Positions 1 to 8,052 of a stretch of 64,000 nucleotides of DNA are shown piece after piece. A program made the translations under genes and the position numbers. The stretch is from Streptomyces sp. CC208A (lineage in GTDB: Bacteria; Actinomycetota; Actinomycetes; Streptomycetales; Streptomycetaceae), in contig NZ_JASCXN010000002.1 in assembly GCF_030010625.1 (NCBI RefSeq), positions 124,001 through 188,000 of the forward strand, in the 5' to 3' direction. Under the pieces are notes generated by a model. The model worked only from the letters and a program-made list of their open reading frames with translations. It was not told the DNA's origin and searched no databases. Every line of letters begins with the position of its first letter. Position 1 is the stretch's first letter.

Positions 1-1
1 C

Positions 2-502
2 CGTGAGCTCCGCCGTGTCCGCTTCGCCACCGGCGGCGTGCTCCACCCGCTCGCCGGCTACCTCCTGCTCCGGGGCCTGTCCACCCTCCCGGTTCGGGTC
101 AGGGCGGCGTCGGCGACCGCCGCGGAGCTGGTACGGCGTCTGAGCGCCGACCCGCGGATCGCCCGCGTCCACTACCCGGCGATCGGCGGGGCGATGGTCT
201 CCTTCGAGGTGTACGGCGACCCGCACGAGGTGATCGCGGGCGTCCGGCTGATCACCCCGGCGGTGAGCCTCGGCAGCGTCGACACCCTGATCCAGCACCC
301 GGCCTCCATCAGTCACCGCATCGTGCACGAGGGCGACCGCAGGGCCGCGGGCGTCAGCGACCGGCTGCTGCGGATGTCGGTGGGTCTGGAGGACGTCGAG
401 GACCTGTGGCGCGACCTGACCCAGGCGCTCAGCGCTCGCTCCGGTGAGCCGGCTGCTGCGGCCGCTCGGCCCGTCGCGGTGCCGGCTCCAGCCGAGCGGT
501 GA
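2..502 (+). CDS. PLP-dependent trans-sulfuration-type enzyme, C-terminal part (cut by window edge)
   Basis: The reading frame is open from the first complete codon and stops with TGA at 500-502, so the start lies outside the window. About 166 residues are visible. They resemble the small C-terminal domain of the Cys/Met-metabolism PLP enzymes (cystathionine gamma-lyase, methionine gamma-lyase): a GGVLHPLAGYLLLRGL segment, then the TLPVRV block, RIARVHYP, and the late SLGSVDTLIQHPASISH block that closes the active site in this family. The PLP lysine lies upstream and is not seen. The exact substrate cannot be decided from this fragment. The 3' end overlaps the convergent acetyltransferase gene by 74 bp, a tail-to-tail overlap. 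Confidence 0.85.
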   Translation, partial: RELRRVRFATGGVLHPLAGYLLLRGLSTLPVRVRAASATAAELVRRLSADPRIARVHYPAIGGAMVSFEVYGDPHEVIAGVRLITPAVSLGSVDTLIQHPASISHRIVHEGDRRAAGVSDRLLRMSVGLEDVEDLWRDLTQALSARSGEPAAAAARPVAVPAPAER

Positions 503-1817
503 TGACCAGCGTCCCCTCCTCGATCTGGTAGTCGAGGGGACGGCCGAGCGCCCGCATCGCCGCGACCATGCCGGTGTTGGACGCCTGGGTCACGGCGTAG
601 ACGCTCTCGCACCCGTCCTCCTCGGCCATGGCCACGAGCCGGCCGAGGAGTTCGGAGCCGATGCCGCGCCGCTGCCAGTCGTCCTCGACCAGGAGCGCCA
701 CCTCGGTCTCGTCGCCGTCCCACAGCAGGTGCCCGAGGGCGACGAGCCGCCCGGAGGCGGTCTGCACGGCGAGGGTGCGGCCGAACCGCGGGCTCAGCAG
801 ATGGCCGAGGTAACGGTCGGCGTCACCGACCGGCCCGTGGTAGCGCAGGCCCAGCGTGCGCGCCGAGCAGCGGTCGTGCATGGCGCGGGCGGCCGGCAGG
901 TCGCGCTGGTCGGCGCGGCGGACCGTGATCTCGTTCCCCTCGGGCAGGGTGAGCACGTCCCGGCCGCGGGGGAGCCGGGGACCGAGCCGCGCGTCGAGCT
1001 CGACCAGGGCGCGGGCGCGGGCGAACTCGGTCGGGGTGAAGGGCAGATACGGTCGCTCGATCAGCAGCGTGCCCCCGCTGGGGTCGCGCAGCTTCATCAC
1101 GGTCTCCTCCAGGACGCCCTCGACGGGCGTCTGCTCCCCGGTCGGGCGGCCGGTCAGGGAGACCGCGGGCACCGAGTGCAGGGTGCACCGGCCGAGCAAC
1201 TGGCGTAGTGCCAGGGGAAGCTCGGCGGCGTCGAGCGCGGTGCGGGCGGCGAGCCCCAGGACGCGCGTCGGGGTGTCCACCAGGTCGTGGGCGTCGGCGC
1301 GCTCGGTCCAGGTGTCGCGCCCGCCGGCCTTCCCGATCTCGCGGGCGAGGTCCCCGGCGGCGAGACCCGCCGGGGCACGGAGCAGGAACTCGTCGACCGT
1401 GCCCTCGGTCAGCGGATGCGTCTGCAGGGTGAGGATGTCGACGCCGAGCCGGGCGAGCACCGTGCACAGCGCCGCCAGGCTGCCCGGAGCGTCGTCGACG
1501 GTGGTCCTCATCCGCCACAGCACGGTCTCGGCCGGACCGGGGGCGGCTTCCTGCGCGGCCGGGACCGTGGCCGGGGGCGTGGCCGTCGCGGGCGGGGCAT
1601 GGCTGTGCCTCCGTGCCCACCACGTGTGGAAGCCCGCGGTGGCGATCAGCGCGATGGCCGAGAACACCAGGAGGTAGGGGCCGTCGGGCCCCTTGACGAT
1701 GGTCTTGGCGATCGTGTCGGCCACCACCACCGCGGTGAACAGGGCCGCGAGTTCGATCAGGTCGTGCCGCCAGTGGTGGGGGCGGCGGCTGCTCTTCGAG
1801 GACGTCACATCGGTCAT
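429..1817 (-). CDS. Membrane-anchored ACT-domain / GNAT acetyltransferase fusion
   Basis: The 462-residue protein has three parts. Residues about 20-65 form two hydrophobic segments separated by a short KGPDGP turn, predicted membrane helices. From about residue 98 an ACT-like fold is visible (MRTTVDDAPGSLAALCTVL, then GVDILTLQTHPL), typical of small-molecule-sensing domains, probably followed by a second diverged copy. From about residue 298 there is a GNAT acetyltransferase domain (ITVRRADQRDLPAARAMHDR) with the acetyl-CoA loop QRRGIGSELLGRL. The substrate is unknown. The combination suggests a membrane-bound acetyltransferase controlled by an amino-acid-like ligand, but that is inference. 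The ATG start at 1817 gives an N-terminus that makes sense as a cytosolic leader before the first helix. Confidence 0.82.
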   Translation of the reverse strand: MTDVTSSKSSRRPHHWRHDLIELAALFTAVVVADTIAKTIVKGPDGPYLLVFSAIALIATAGFHTWWARRHSHAPPATATPPATVPAAQEAAPGPAETVLWRMRTTVDDAPGSLAALCTVLARLGVDILTLQTHPLTEGTVDEFLLRAPAGLAAGDLAREIGKAGGRDTWTERADAHDLVDTPTRVLGLAARTALDAAELPLALRQLLGRCTLHSVPAVSLTGRPTGEQTPVEGVLEETVMKLRDPSGGTLLIERPYLPFTPTEFARARALVELDARLGPRLPRGRDVLTLPEGNEITVRRADQRDLPAARAMHDRCSARTLGLRYHGPVGDADRYLGHLLSPRFGRTLAVQTASGRLVALGHLLWDGDETEVALLVEDDWQRRGIGSELLGRLVAMAEEDGCESVYAVTQASNTGMVAAMRALGRPLDYQIEEGTLVITARLEPAPRRAERPQQPAHRSER

Positions 1818-1923
1818 GGCCTCACTCTGGCCCAGAGGTGTTGCGTGATCACGAACGCTTTGTGACTGGCGGGTTAAGTGGCGATCTGGAGGATTTATGA
1901 CCGGTTCGGACTATTTCTGTCGC

Positions 1924-1966
1924 GCCCTGATCGGCCCGCCGGCCGTGCCCTGATCGGCCCTCCGGC
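1924..1966. repeat. Two direct copies of a 20-bp repeat
   Basis: GCCCTGATCGGCCCGCCGGC at 1924-1943 recurs with one change at 1947-1966, a 23-bp period (about two helical turns). It lies in the 242-bp region between the divergent fusion gene and the CPT-like gene. The spacing would suit a dimeric regulator or could simply be a small duplication. I see no other clear signal in this gap. Confidence 0.6.
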
Positions 1967-2059
1967 GGAGCGTGCTCCGAAATCCCTTCGCCCCCGCCAC
2001 CCCTCGCGCCGTACCCTGCGCAGCGCACCCGTCCGACCTCCGAAAGGCGCGTCCCCGCA

Positions 2060-2593
2060 GTGAGCACCGACGTCATCGTGTTGAACGGCGGCTCCAGTGC
2101 CGGAAAGTCAGGCATCGTCCGCTGTCTCAAGGCGATCCTCCCGCAGCCGTGGATCAACATGGGCGTGGACGACCTGATCGACCGGCTGCCGCCCGCCCTG
2201 CTCGACTCGGGGTCGGGCGTCTCCGTCGGGCAGGGCGGAGAGGTCGTCCTCGGCGACGACTGGCGTGCCGTGGAGACCGCCCGGACGAAGGGTGTGGCCG
2301 CCATGGCGAGGGCGGGCGCCCACGTCATCATCGACGACGTCTTCCTGGACGGGCGGGCCGGTCAGGAGCGCCTGCGCGGACACCTGGAAGGGCTGAACGT
2401 GCTGTGGGTGGGCGTGCGCTGCGCCCCCGAGGCCGCCGCCGCCCGGGAGATCGCGCGCGGCGACCGGGCCCCCGGCATGGCGGCCCTGCAGGCGGAGACC
2501 GTGCACAAGGGCGTGACGTACGACGTGGAGGTCGACACCACGCACACCGAGTCGCTCGACTGCGCCCGCGTCATCGCCGCGCACGTGCGCTGA
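2060..2593 (+). CDS. Chloramphenicol phosphotransferase-like (CPT family) kinase
   Basis: A 177-residue cytosolic protein with an N-terminal P-loop (VLNGGSSAGKSGIVRCL, residues about 6-22), the usual CPT opening. It is followed by the PWINMGVDDLIDRLPP segment seen in CPT-like proteins and the HVIIDDVFLD acid motif near residue 95. A central WVGVRCAPEAAAAREIARGDR motif matches the R-rich lid region of this family. The total length matches CPT proteins (about 175-180 aa). Known members phosphorylate chloramphenicol; many homologues have unknown substrates, so resistance should not be assumed. The GTG start at 2060 follows a weak purine stretch. Confidence 0.85.
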   Translation: MSTDVIVLNGGSSAGKSGIVRCLKAILPQPWINMGVDDLIDRLPPALLDSGSGVSVGQGGEVVLGDDWRAVETARTKGVAAMARAGAHVIIDDVFLDGRAGQERLRGHLEGLNVLWVGVRCAPEAAAAREIARGDRAPGMAALQAETVHKGVTYDVEVDTTHTESLDCARVIAAHVR

Positions 2594-2698
2594 CCTTCCC
2601 CGGCCGGAGCGGAGCGCGTACGCCACCCGGCGCTCCCGCCCGACGTGGTCCCCGACGGCGCACCGGAAGCGGACCCCGACCGCCGGGCGGTCTCCTGT

Positions 2699-2737
<39 letters not shown>

Positions 2738-2753
2738 CGCCCGGTACCGGTCT

Positions 2754-2774
2754 GCCGACCGTCCGGCGGTCGGC
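2754..2774. terminator. Hairpin terminator between convergent genes
   Basis: GCCGACCG (2754-2761) pairs with CGGTCGGC (2767-2774) across a 5-base loop. It sits just beyond the stop of the leftward hydrolase gene and downstream of the rightward CPT-like gene, so it could end both transcripts. There is no U-tract, as is normal for Streptomyces. Confidence 0.55.
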
Positions 2775-2778
2775 GGGC

Positions 2779-3615
2779 TCAGCCGGCGGCGCTGCCGTCG
2801 AGGATGACGCGGGCGACGAGCGCGGGGTCGTCGTTCATCGGCACGTGGCCGCAGCCGGGCAGCCGCACGAGCCGCGCGCCGGGGAGGGCCCGTTTGGCAC
2901 GCACACCCTGACGGGGCGGCAGCAGCCGGTCCCGGGTGCCCCAGGCGACGGTGACCGGTAGCGACGGGAGGTCGTCGCGGAAGAGGGCGTCCCGGCCCGT
3001 GGCGAGGGTCTGGTGGAAGCCGGTGGCCCCGCGCAGCGCGAGCGTCTCGGCGACCACCGCCTCGGGTGAACGGCGGCCGGGCCGGGCGTAGATCGTGCTG
3101 GTCAGGACGGTGCGGCCGGCCGCGGTCCGGGAGAGCCGCCCGATGAGGGGGACGGACAGGGACCGGGCCGCGCCGCGCATGGCCCGCAGGGTGCCGAAGG
3201 CGTACCGGCGCTCGCTCTCCGACCAGAACCCGGCGGGGGAGAGCGCGGTCACCGAGCGGACGGCCTTCTCGCGGCCGAGCTGGAGGGCGAGCAGTCCGCC
3301 GAGCGAGTTGCCCGCCACGTGCGGGCGTTCGGCGCCGACGGCGGCGCAGAAGGCGGAGAGCACGGGCGTGACGGTCGCCAGGTCGTAGGCGCAGTCCGGC
3401 GGGAGCCCGTCGGACGCGCCGAAGCCGGGCAGGTCCACGGCGATGACATCGCGTTCGGCGGTCAGGACGTCGAGGACCGGCTCCCATGCCTGCCAGTGGT
3501 GTCCGATCCCGTGGAGCAGGAGCAACGGCTCGCCCGCCCCCCGGCGTTCGTACGTCAGGGAGGCGGTGCGGCGGCCCCGCGGGGTCTCGAACGCGAACGT
3601 GATCCGTGCCGGCAT
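2779..3615 (-). CDS. Alpha/beta-fold hydrolase
   Basis: A 278-residue alpha/beta hydrolase. The oxyanion region LLLLHGIGHHWQAW lies near residue 32, followed by the strand AVDLPGFGASDG. The nucleophile elbow is AGNSLGGLL near residue 104 (Ser). The acid is likely Asp in WGTRDRLLPP, and the His is in the LPGCGHVPMND block before the C-terminus. The open frame extends upstream, but the ATG at 3615 is preceded by GGGAG at a proper distance and starts the conserved fold, so it was chosen. The substrate is unknown. A 12-bp perfect palindrome 46 bp upstream of the start suggests local repression. Confidence 0.85.
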   Translation of the reverse strand: MPARITFAFETPRGRRTASLTYERRGAGEPLLLLHGIGHHWQAWEPVLDVLTAERDVIAVDLPGFGASDGLPPDCAYDLATVTPVLSAFCAAVGAERPHVAGNSLGGLLALQLGREKAVRSVTALSPAGFWSESERRYAFGTLRAMRGAARSLSVPLIGRLSRTAAGRTVLTSTIYARPGRRSPEAVVAETLALRGATGFHQTLATGRDALFRDDLPSLPVTVAWGTRDRLLPPRQGVRAKRALPGARLVRLPGCGHVPMNDDPALVARVILDGSAAG

Positions 3616-3660
3616 GGAAGCTCCCTCGCCCCTCTTCGTAGACGTTCCGTCAGCAAGCAT

Positions 3661-3672
3661 TACCGGCCGGTA
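3661..3672. promoter_or_regulatory. Palindrome TACCGGCCGGTA upstream of the hydrolase gene
   Basis: A perfect 12-bp palindrome, extended imperfectly by flanking AT/GT bases, 46 bp before the hydrolase start. Short perfect palindromes like this often serve TetR-type repressors. No matching regulator gene is adjacent, so the assignment is tentative. Confidence 0.4.
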
Positions 3673-3756
3673 GTCACGGGGCAAGAGCCACGGCGGTGCG
3701 AACGTCCTGTGAACGATCAAGACCGGAGGGTCATGATTCCGGGCGTTCGGCCGAGG

Positions 3757-3792
3757 ATTGGTCTTGACCAAGGTGGGGGCTCGCCTTATGGT
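3757..3792 (+). promoter_or_regulatory. GntR promoter overlapped by a DasR/HutC-type operator
   Basis: ATTGGTCTTGACCAAG (3757-3772) is an inverted repeat (TTGGTC, two bases, GACCAA) that closely resembles the dre operator family recognised by DasR, YvoA and related HutC-type GntR proteins (core TGGTCTAGACCA). The right arm contains TTGACC (3764-3769), which with TATGGT (3787-3792) at 17-bp spacing forms a good housekeeping promoter. Bound protein would therefore cover the -35 element of the downstream GntR gene. The promoter fit and the palindrome are seen directly; which protein binds is inference. Confidence 0.65.
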
Positions 3793-3869
3793 CGCAGGGT
3801 TAGTGCAGGAACCTTTAATAAACAAGGGCGCGGAAACGCCGCGGGACACGGCGAATTGCGGAGGACAGG

Positions 3870-4610
3870 GTGGGGACCACGCAGCTGGGATCGGTGCAGG
3901 AACCGAAGTACCAGCACCTCAAGACGGTGATCGGCGAAGCTCTCGACTCCGACTTCGCGGTCGGCGAGATCCTGCCCAACGAGCGCGAGCTCGCGGCCCG
4001 CTTCGGCGTCGCCAGGGCCACGCTCCGCCAGGCCCTGGAGCAGCTGGAGCTGGAAGGACGCCTCCAGCGCCGCCGGGGCGTCGGCACCACGGTCGCGCCG
4101 CCGCGCGTCGGCGTCGACGTCTCCACCACGCAGCAGGCGTGGCCCGGCGTCGGGGACGACGCCTGGGAGGCCCAGGACTCCGTCCTCGGCACGGCGCCCG
4201 CCGCCGTCGCGCGTCTCCTGGACACGCCGGCCGGCGAGGAGGTGCACCTGGTGCGCAGGCTGCGCATCGGCGAGGGCCAGGCCGTCGCCGCCGAGCTGCT
4301 GTACGTCCCCGCCTCCGCGGTCGCGGGACCCGCCGCCGACGACGCGCCCGCCGGACCCGCCCGTGCCCGCGCCGTGCTGCGCGAGCTCCAGCACCTCGCC
4401 CTCGACGGCCAGGACCGCTCGGTGGAGCTGGGCTCCGCGCGGGCCGAGGACGCCAAGGAGCTGGACCGCCTGCCGGGTTCGCCGGTCCTGGTCGTGACGA
4501 CCCGTTACCTCTCCGGTGGCCGTACCGCGGCCGTCTCCGTCGCCACCTACCGCGCCGACACCTGCCGCCTCACCTTCGGGGGCTCCGCCGACCTGGCGAT
4601 GGCCTCCTGA
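3870..4610 (+). CDS. GntR/HutC-family transcriptional regulator
   Basis: A 246-residue protein. Residues about 13-80 form a GntR winged helix-turn-helix (KYQHLKTVIGEALDS, LPNERELAARFGVARATLRQALEQL, GRLQRRRGVGTTV). The rest matches a UTRA-type ligand domain (VHLVRRLRIGEGQAVAAELLYVP near residue 130, then VLVVTTRYLSGGR), although it is short on conserved residues. HutC members of this type often sense phosphorylated sugars or amino-acid derivatives. The GTG start at 3870 follows GGAGGA. The operator overlapping its promoter suggests autoregulation or DasR control, which would link it to amino-sugar metabolism. A ROK repressor gene converges on it. Confidence 0.88.
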   Translation: MGTTQLGSVQEPKYQHLKTVIGEALDSDFAVGEILPNERELAARFGVARATLRQALEQLELEGRLQRRRGVGTTVAPPRVGVDVSTTQQAWPGVGDDAWEAQDSVLGTAPAAVARLLDTPAGEEVHLVRRLRIGEGQAVAAELLYVPASAVAGPAADDAPAGPARARAVLRELQHLALDGQDRSVELGSARAEDAKELDRLPGSPVLVVTTRYLSGGRTAAVSVATYRADTCRLTFGGSADLAMAS

Positions 4611-4659
4611 CCCGGATCCGACCCGGTCCGGTGCACCCGGCTCCCCAGGGGGCCGGGCG

Positions 4660-5823
4660 TCAGCCCTGGCGCCGGCCCGTCACCCGGCCCTCGACCGCGA
4701 ACAGCTGCTCCTCCACGTGGTCGAGGGCGAGCCGCAGGGCGCCCGTGCCCACGGCCGCCTCGCCGAGCAGCGAGAGCACCACCCGCGGCGGGCGGAGACA
4801 GAAGCGCGCCAGTTCCTCGCGGAGCGGCTGCAGCACCCCGTCCAGGCCGGCCGCCCAGCCGCCGACCACCACGAGCTCCGGGTCGAGCGCGAGGACGAGC
4901 GCGCCGACGTCGTGCACCAGCCGCTGGATGAACCGCTCCACGGCGGCCTGGGCCCGTACGTCCCCCTTCTTCGCCAGCGCGAAGACCTCCGTCACCGCCT
5001 GCTCGTCCAGCGGGGGCAGCGGTTCGTCGGTCGTCGACAGCAGGTGCTCCGGCGTCACGCCGCGCCCCAGCAGGTGCAGCGCGCCGATCTCGCCCGCCGC
5101 GCCGCCGTAACCGCGGTGCAGCCGGCCGCCGATCAGCGAACCGGCGCCGGGGCTCAGCCCGGCGAGGACGAAGACGATGTCGTCGGAGTCGGTCGCGGCA
5201 CCCTTCCAGTGCTCGGCGACGGCCGCCGCGTTGGCGTCGTTCTCCACGATCACCGGGCAGCGGAAGGAGCGGCGCAGCCGCTCGCCGAGGGCGAGACCGG
5301 TCCAGCCGGGCAGCGCGGTGCCGAGCCGGACCGTTCCGTCGGCCTCGACGATGCCGGGGGTGCCGACCCCGACCGCCCGCAGGTTCGACCGGGGTACGCC
5401 GGCCCGCCGCAGGACGTCCGCGACCACCGTGCGGACCTTGTCCAGGCGTTCGTCCTCGGGCGCGGTCTCCGACACCTCGCGCGCGCCGGCGCCGATGATC
5501 CGGCCGTCGAGACCGGAGAGGAGGGCGGCGACGCGGTGCGGACCGATCTCGATGCCGAGCAGATGACCGGCCTCGGCGCGGAAGCGGAACCTCCGGGCGG
5601 GCCGGCCCTGGCGCCGGGTCTCGCCCTCCTCGGGCGCGGCCTCGACGACGAGACCGCCTTCGATGAGTCCCTCGACGACGCCCTCGACGGTCGGCCGGGA
5701 CAGGCCCGTGATCCGGGTCAGGTCCGTGAGCGTCAGCGCGTCGGAGCCGCGCAGCGCATGGAGTACCACCGCGGAATTGATCCGCCGGAGTAGCGACGGA
5801 TCCCCGCCGGTCAGCCGCCCCAC
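4660..5823 (-). CDS. ROK-family transcriptional regulator
   Basis: A 387-residue protein with an N-terminal winged helix (residues about 8-65: LLRRINSAVVLHALRGSDALTLTDLTRITGLSRPTVEGVV) joined to a ROK domain. The ROK part has the nucleotide-binding start LGIEIGPHRVAALLSG, the VENDANAAAVAEH motif and a GAAGEIGALHLL segment. The Cys cluster that binds zinc in many ROK proteins is absent here (GRGVTPEHLL occupies that place), which favours a repressor over a sugar kinase. The open frame runs much further upstream; the GTG at 5823, preceded by GGGAGG, gives the normal NagC/XylR length. A regulated sugar system is not adjacent. Confidence 0.85.
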   Translation of the reverse strand: MGRLTGGDPSLLRRINSAVVLHALRGSDALTLTDLTRITGLSRPTVEGVVEGLIEGGLVVEAAPEEGETRRQGRPARRFRFRAEAGHLLGIEIGPHRVAALLSGLDGRIIGAGAREVSETAPEDERLDKVRTVVADVLRRAGVPRSNLRAVGVGTPGIVEADGTVRLGTALPGWTGLALGERLRRSFRCPVIVENDANAAAVAEHWKGAATDSDDIVFVLAGLSPGAGSLIGGRLHRGYGGAAGEIGALHLLGRGVTPEHLLSTTDEPLPPLDEQAVTEVFALAKKGDVRAQAAVERFIQRLVHDVGALVLALDPELVVVGGWAAGLDGVLQPLREELARFCLRPPRVVLSLLGEAAVGTGALRLALDHVEEQLFAVEGRVTGRRQG

Positions 5824-5915
5824 CGTGTGTCCTCCCAGCTCGTGCCCGTCTGAGCGGATGGTACTCAATGGTTCCGGAGGCGGCGAGGTCCGCCCCGGAC
5901 CGCGTCCGCCGCCGG

Positions 5916-6516
5916 TCACGCCTCTGCCGTCGCGACCGGCAGACCGGCGGCCTCGCGCAGGCGCGCGTACTCCTCGGCCATCGTCCGCGCCGTCCAGTGC
6001 GCGTTGAGCCCGCTCGGATTGGGCAGCACCCAGATCCGCGTCGTGCCGATCGTGCGCTCCTGCGGCCCGATGGCCGCCCTCGGTTCGCCGAAGGCGGTGC
6101 GGTACGCGGTGACGCCGACGACCGCGAGCCAGCGGGGCCTCAGCCGCAGGACCTTCTCGGCGAGGACACGGCCGCCCTCGACGTACTCCTCGCGGCTCAG
6201 TTCGTCCGCGCGCGCGGTCGGCCGGGCGACGACGTTGGTGATCCCGAGCCTGTACGAGAGCAGCTCGCCCTGCTCGTCGGGGCGCAGCAGCCGCGGGGTG
6301 AAGCCGGACAGGTGGAGCACCGGCCAGAACCGGTTGCCGGGGCGGGCTGGGGGTCCCCCCGGACGGAGTCTGGGGGAGGTGGCCGGTCGCGGCGGTCATC
6401 AGGCCCGGGTTGATGCCGCAGAAGAGAACGGCGAGGCCGCCCGCGGCCACGTCGGGGACGACGCGGTCGCGGGCGGCCTCCAGTTCCTCGCGGGTGAACC
6501 GGCGGGTCCGGGTCAG
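5916..6516 (-). pseudogene. mug: Mug-type G/T(U)-mismatch DNA glycosylase, disrupted
   Basis: Two halves of one mismatch-specific DNA glycosylase are visible in different frames. The N-terminal half reads RFTREELEAARDRVVPDV and LFCGINPGLMTAATGH, the catalytic NPG motif. The C-terminal half reads NRFWPVLHLSGFTPRLL, ITNVVARPTARADELS and VLPNPSGLNAHWT to the stop at 5916. Between them a GC-rich hairpin repeat (6347-6377) replaces the four or so residues usually found after TGH and shifts the frame. No good start is seen; the N-terminal half begins next to the purB stop, possibly at CTG 6516. The protein should not be made in full unless the genome sequence has an error here. Confidence 0.75.
6347..6377. 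repeat. Short GC-rich hairpin repeat inserted in mug
   Basis: The element reads CTGGGGGTCCCCCC, then GGACGGAGTCTGGGGGA. CCCCCGGAC pairs with GTCTGGGGG around a 3-base GGA loop with one wobble, and the first GGGGG can pair alternatively with CCCCC. I recall near-identical hairpins scattered between genes in many Streptomyces genomes. Here it lies inside a coding region and breaks the frame. I saw no second copy in this window. Confidence 0.7.
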
Positions 6517-7955
6517 AGGATCGCCCCGGGGGTGTACGCGGCGGCCTCCGGGTGCTGCTTGACGAGCTCCTCGATCCGGGACACCACGGTGGCGACCTGG
6601 TCGGCGGCGGCGCCGGTGAAGGAGAGCTTGTCCGCCATCAGCCCGTCGAGCTGCGCGCGGTCCAGCGGGATGCGGTCGTCGGCGGCGAGCTTGTCGAGCA
6701 GCTCGTTGCGCTCGGCGCCCTGCTCGCGCATGGCGAGGGCCGACGCCACCGCGTTCTCCTTGATCGCCTCGTGGGCGAGCTCGCGGCCCACACCGGCGCG
6801 CACCGAGGCCATGAGGACCTTGGTGGTGGCGAGGAAGGGGAGGTAGCGGTCGAGCTCGCGGGCGACGACGGCCGGGAAGGCGCCGAACTCGTCGAGCACG
6901 GTGAGGAAGGTCTCCAGGAGCCCGTCGAGCGCGAAGAACGCGTCCGGCAGGGCCACGCGGCGCACCACGGAGCAGGACACGTCGCCCTCGTTCCACTGGT
7001 CGCCGGCGAGCTCGCCGGTCATCGAGGCGTAACCGCGCAGGATGACCATGAGGCCGTTGACGCGCTCGCAGGAACGGGTGTTCATCTTGTGCGGCATCGC
7101 GGAGGAGCCGACCTGGCCGGGCTTGAAGCCCTCGGTGACCAGCTCGTGACCGGCCATCAGACGGATCGTCTTGGCGATCGAGGACGGCCCTGCGGCCAGC
7201 TGCACCAGCGTGGTGACCACGTCGTAGTCGAGCGAGCGGGGGTAGACCTGGCCGACCGAGGTGAAGGCGTGCGCGAAGCCGAGGTGCCCGGCGATGCGCT
7301 GTTCGAGCTCGGCGAGCTTGCCGGCGTCGCCGCCGAGCAGGTCGAGCATGTCCTGGGCGGTGCCGACCGGGCCCTTGATGCCGCGCAGCGGGTAGCGGCC
7401 CAGGAGGTCCTCAAGCCGCGCGTAGGCCACGAGCAGCTCGTCCGCGGTGGTCGCGAAGCGCTTGCCGAGGGTGGTGGCCTGCGCGGCGACGTTGTGCGAA
7501 CGCCCCGCCATGACCAGCTCGCCGTACTCGGCGGACAGCTTGCCCAGACGGGCGAGGACGGCGACCGTACGGTCCCGCACCAGCTCCAGGGAGAGGCGGA
7601 TCTGGAGCTGCTCGACGTTCTCCGTGAGGTCGCGGGAGGTCATGCCCTTGTGCACGTGCTCGTGGCCGGCGAGGGCGTTGAACTCCTCGATGCGGGCCTT
7701 CACGTCGTGCCGGGTGACCTTCTCGCGCTCGGCGATGGAGCCGAGGTCGACCTGGTCGAGCACGCGCTCGTAGTCGGCGATCGCCGCGTCCGGGACCTCG
7801 ATCCCGAGGTCCTTCTGGGCACGCAGCACGGCGAGCCACAGCTGCCGCTCCAGCTTCACCTTCTGCTCGGGGGACCAGAGGACGGCGAGCTCCGCGGAGG
7901 CGTAGCGGCCGGCCAGGACGTTGGGGATACGGGGCTTCACAGTCGCAGCAGTCAC
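6513..7955 (-). CDS. purB: Adenylosuccinate lyase
   Basis: A 480-residue fumarase/aspartase-superfamily enzyme. It cleaves SAICAR to AICAR and adenylosuccinate to AMP, both steps of purine synthesis, in the cytosol. The superfamily signature GSSAMPHKMNTRSCE lies near residue 290, preceded by the conserved HKGMTSRDLTEN block (residues about 100-113) and AGRSHNVAAQATTLGKRF near residue 155. ATG 7955 is preceded by few other choices and gives the family length. The stop overlaps the remnant of the mug gene. The gene appears to stand alone, transcribed leftward. Confidence 0.97.
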   Translation of the reverse strand: MTAATVKPRIPNVLAGRYASAELAVLWSPEQKVKLERQLWLAVLRAQKDLGIEVPDAAIADYERVLDQVDLGSIAEREKVTRHDVKARIEEFNALAGHEHVHKGMTSRDLTENVEQLQIRLSLELVRDRTVAVLARLGKLSAEYGELVMAGRSHNVAAQATTLGKRFATTADELLVAYARLEDLLGRYPLRGIKGPVGTAQDMLDLLGGDAGKLAELEQRIAGHLGFAHAFTSVGQVYPRSLDYDVVTTLVQLAAGPSSIAKTIRLMAGHELVTEGFKPGQVGSSAMPHKMNTRSCERVNGLMVILRGYASMTGELAGDQWNEGDVSCSVVRRVALPDAFFALDGLLETFLTVLDEFGAFPAVVARELDRYLPFLATTKVLMASVRAGVGRELAHEAIKENAVASALAMREQGAERNELLDKLAADDRIPLDRAQLDGLMADKLSFTGAAADQVATVVSRIEELVKQHPEAAAYTPGAIL

Positions 7956-8052
7956 GTGTCCGGATTCTACTGGTGATTTCTGCAGGCCAGCGCCGTGGCC
8001 CGGGCTGGAGCTTGCTACGAGACGCAGCTCACCCGGCCGCGCCCGCGACCGC

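Noticed and set aside
2060..2593. Calling the CPT-like gene an antibiotic resistance gene
   Set aside because: Family membership does not show chloramphenicol as the substrate, and no antibiotic cluster is nearby.
4660..6996. A single 778-residue minus-strand reading frame
   Set aside because: It reads through the mug remnant and purB antisense. Only the last 387 residues form a ROK protein with a ribosome site.
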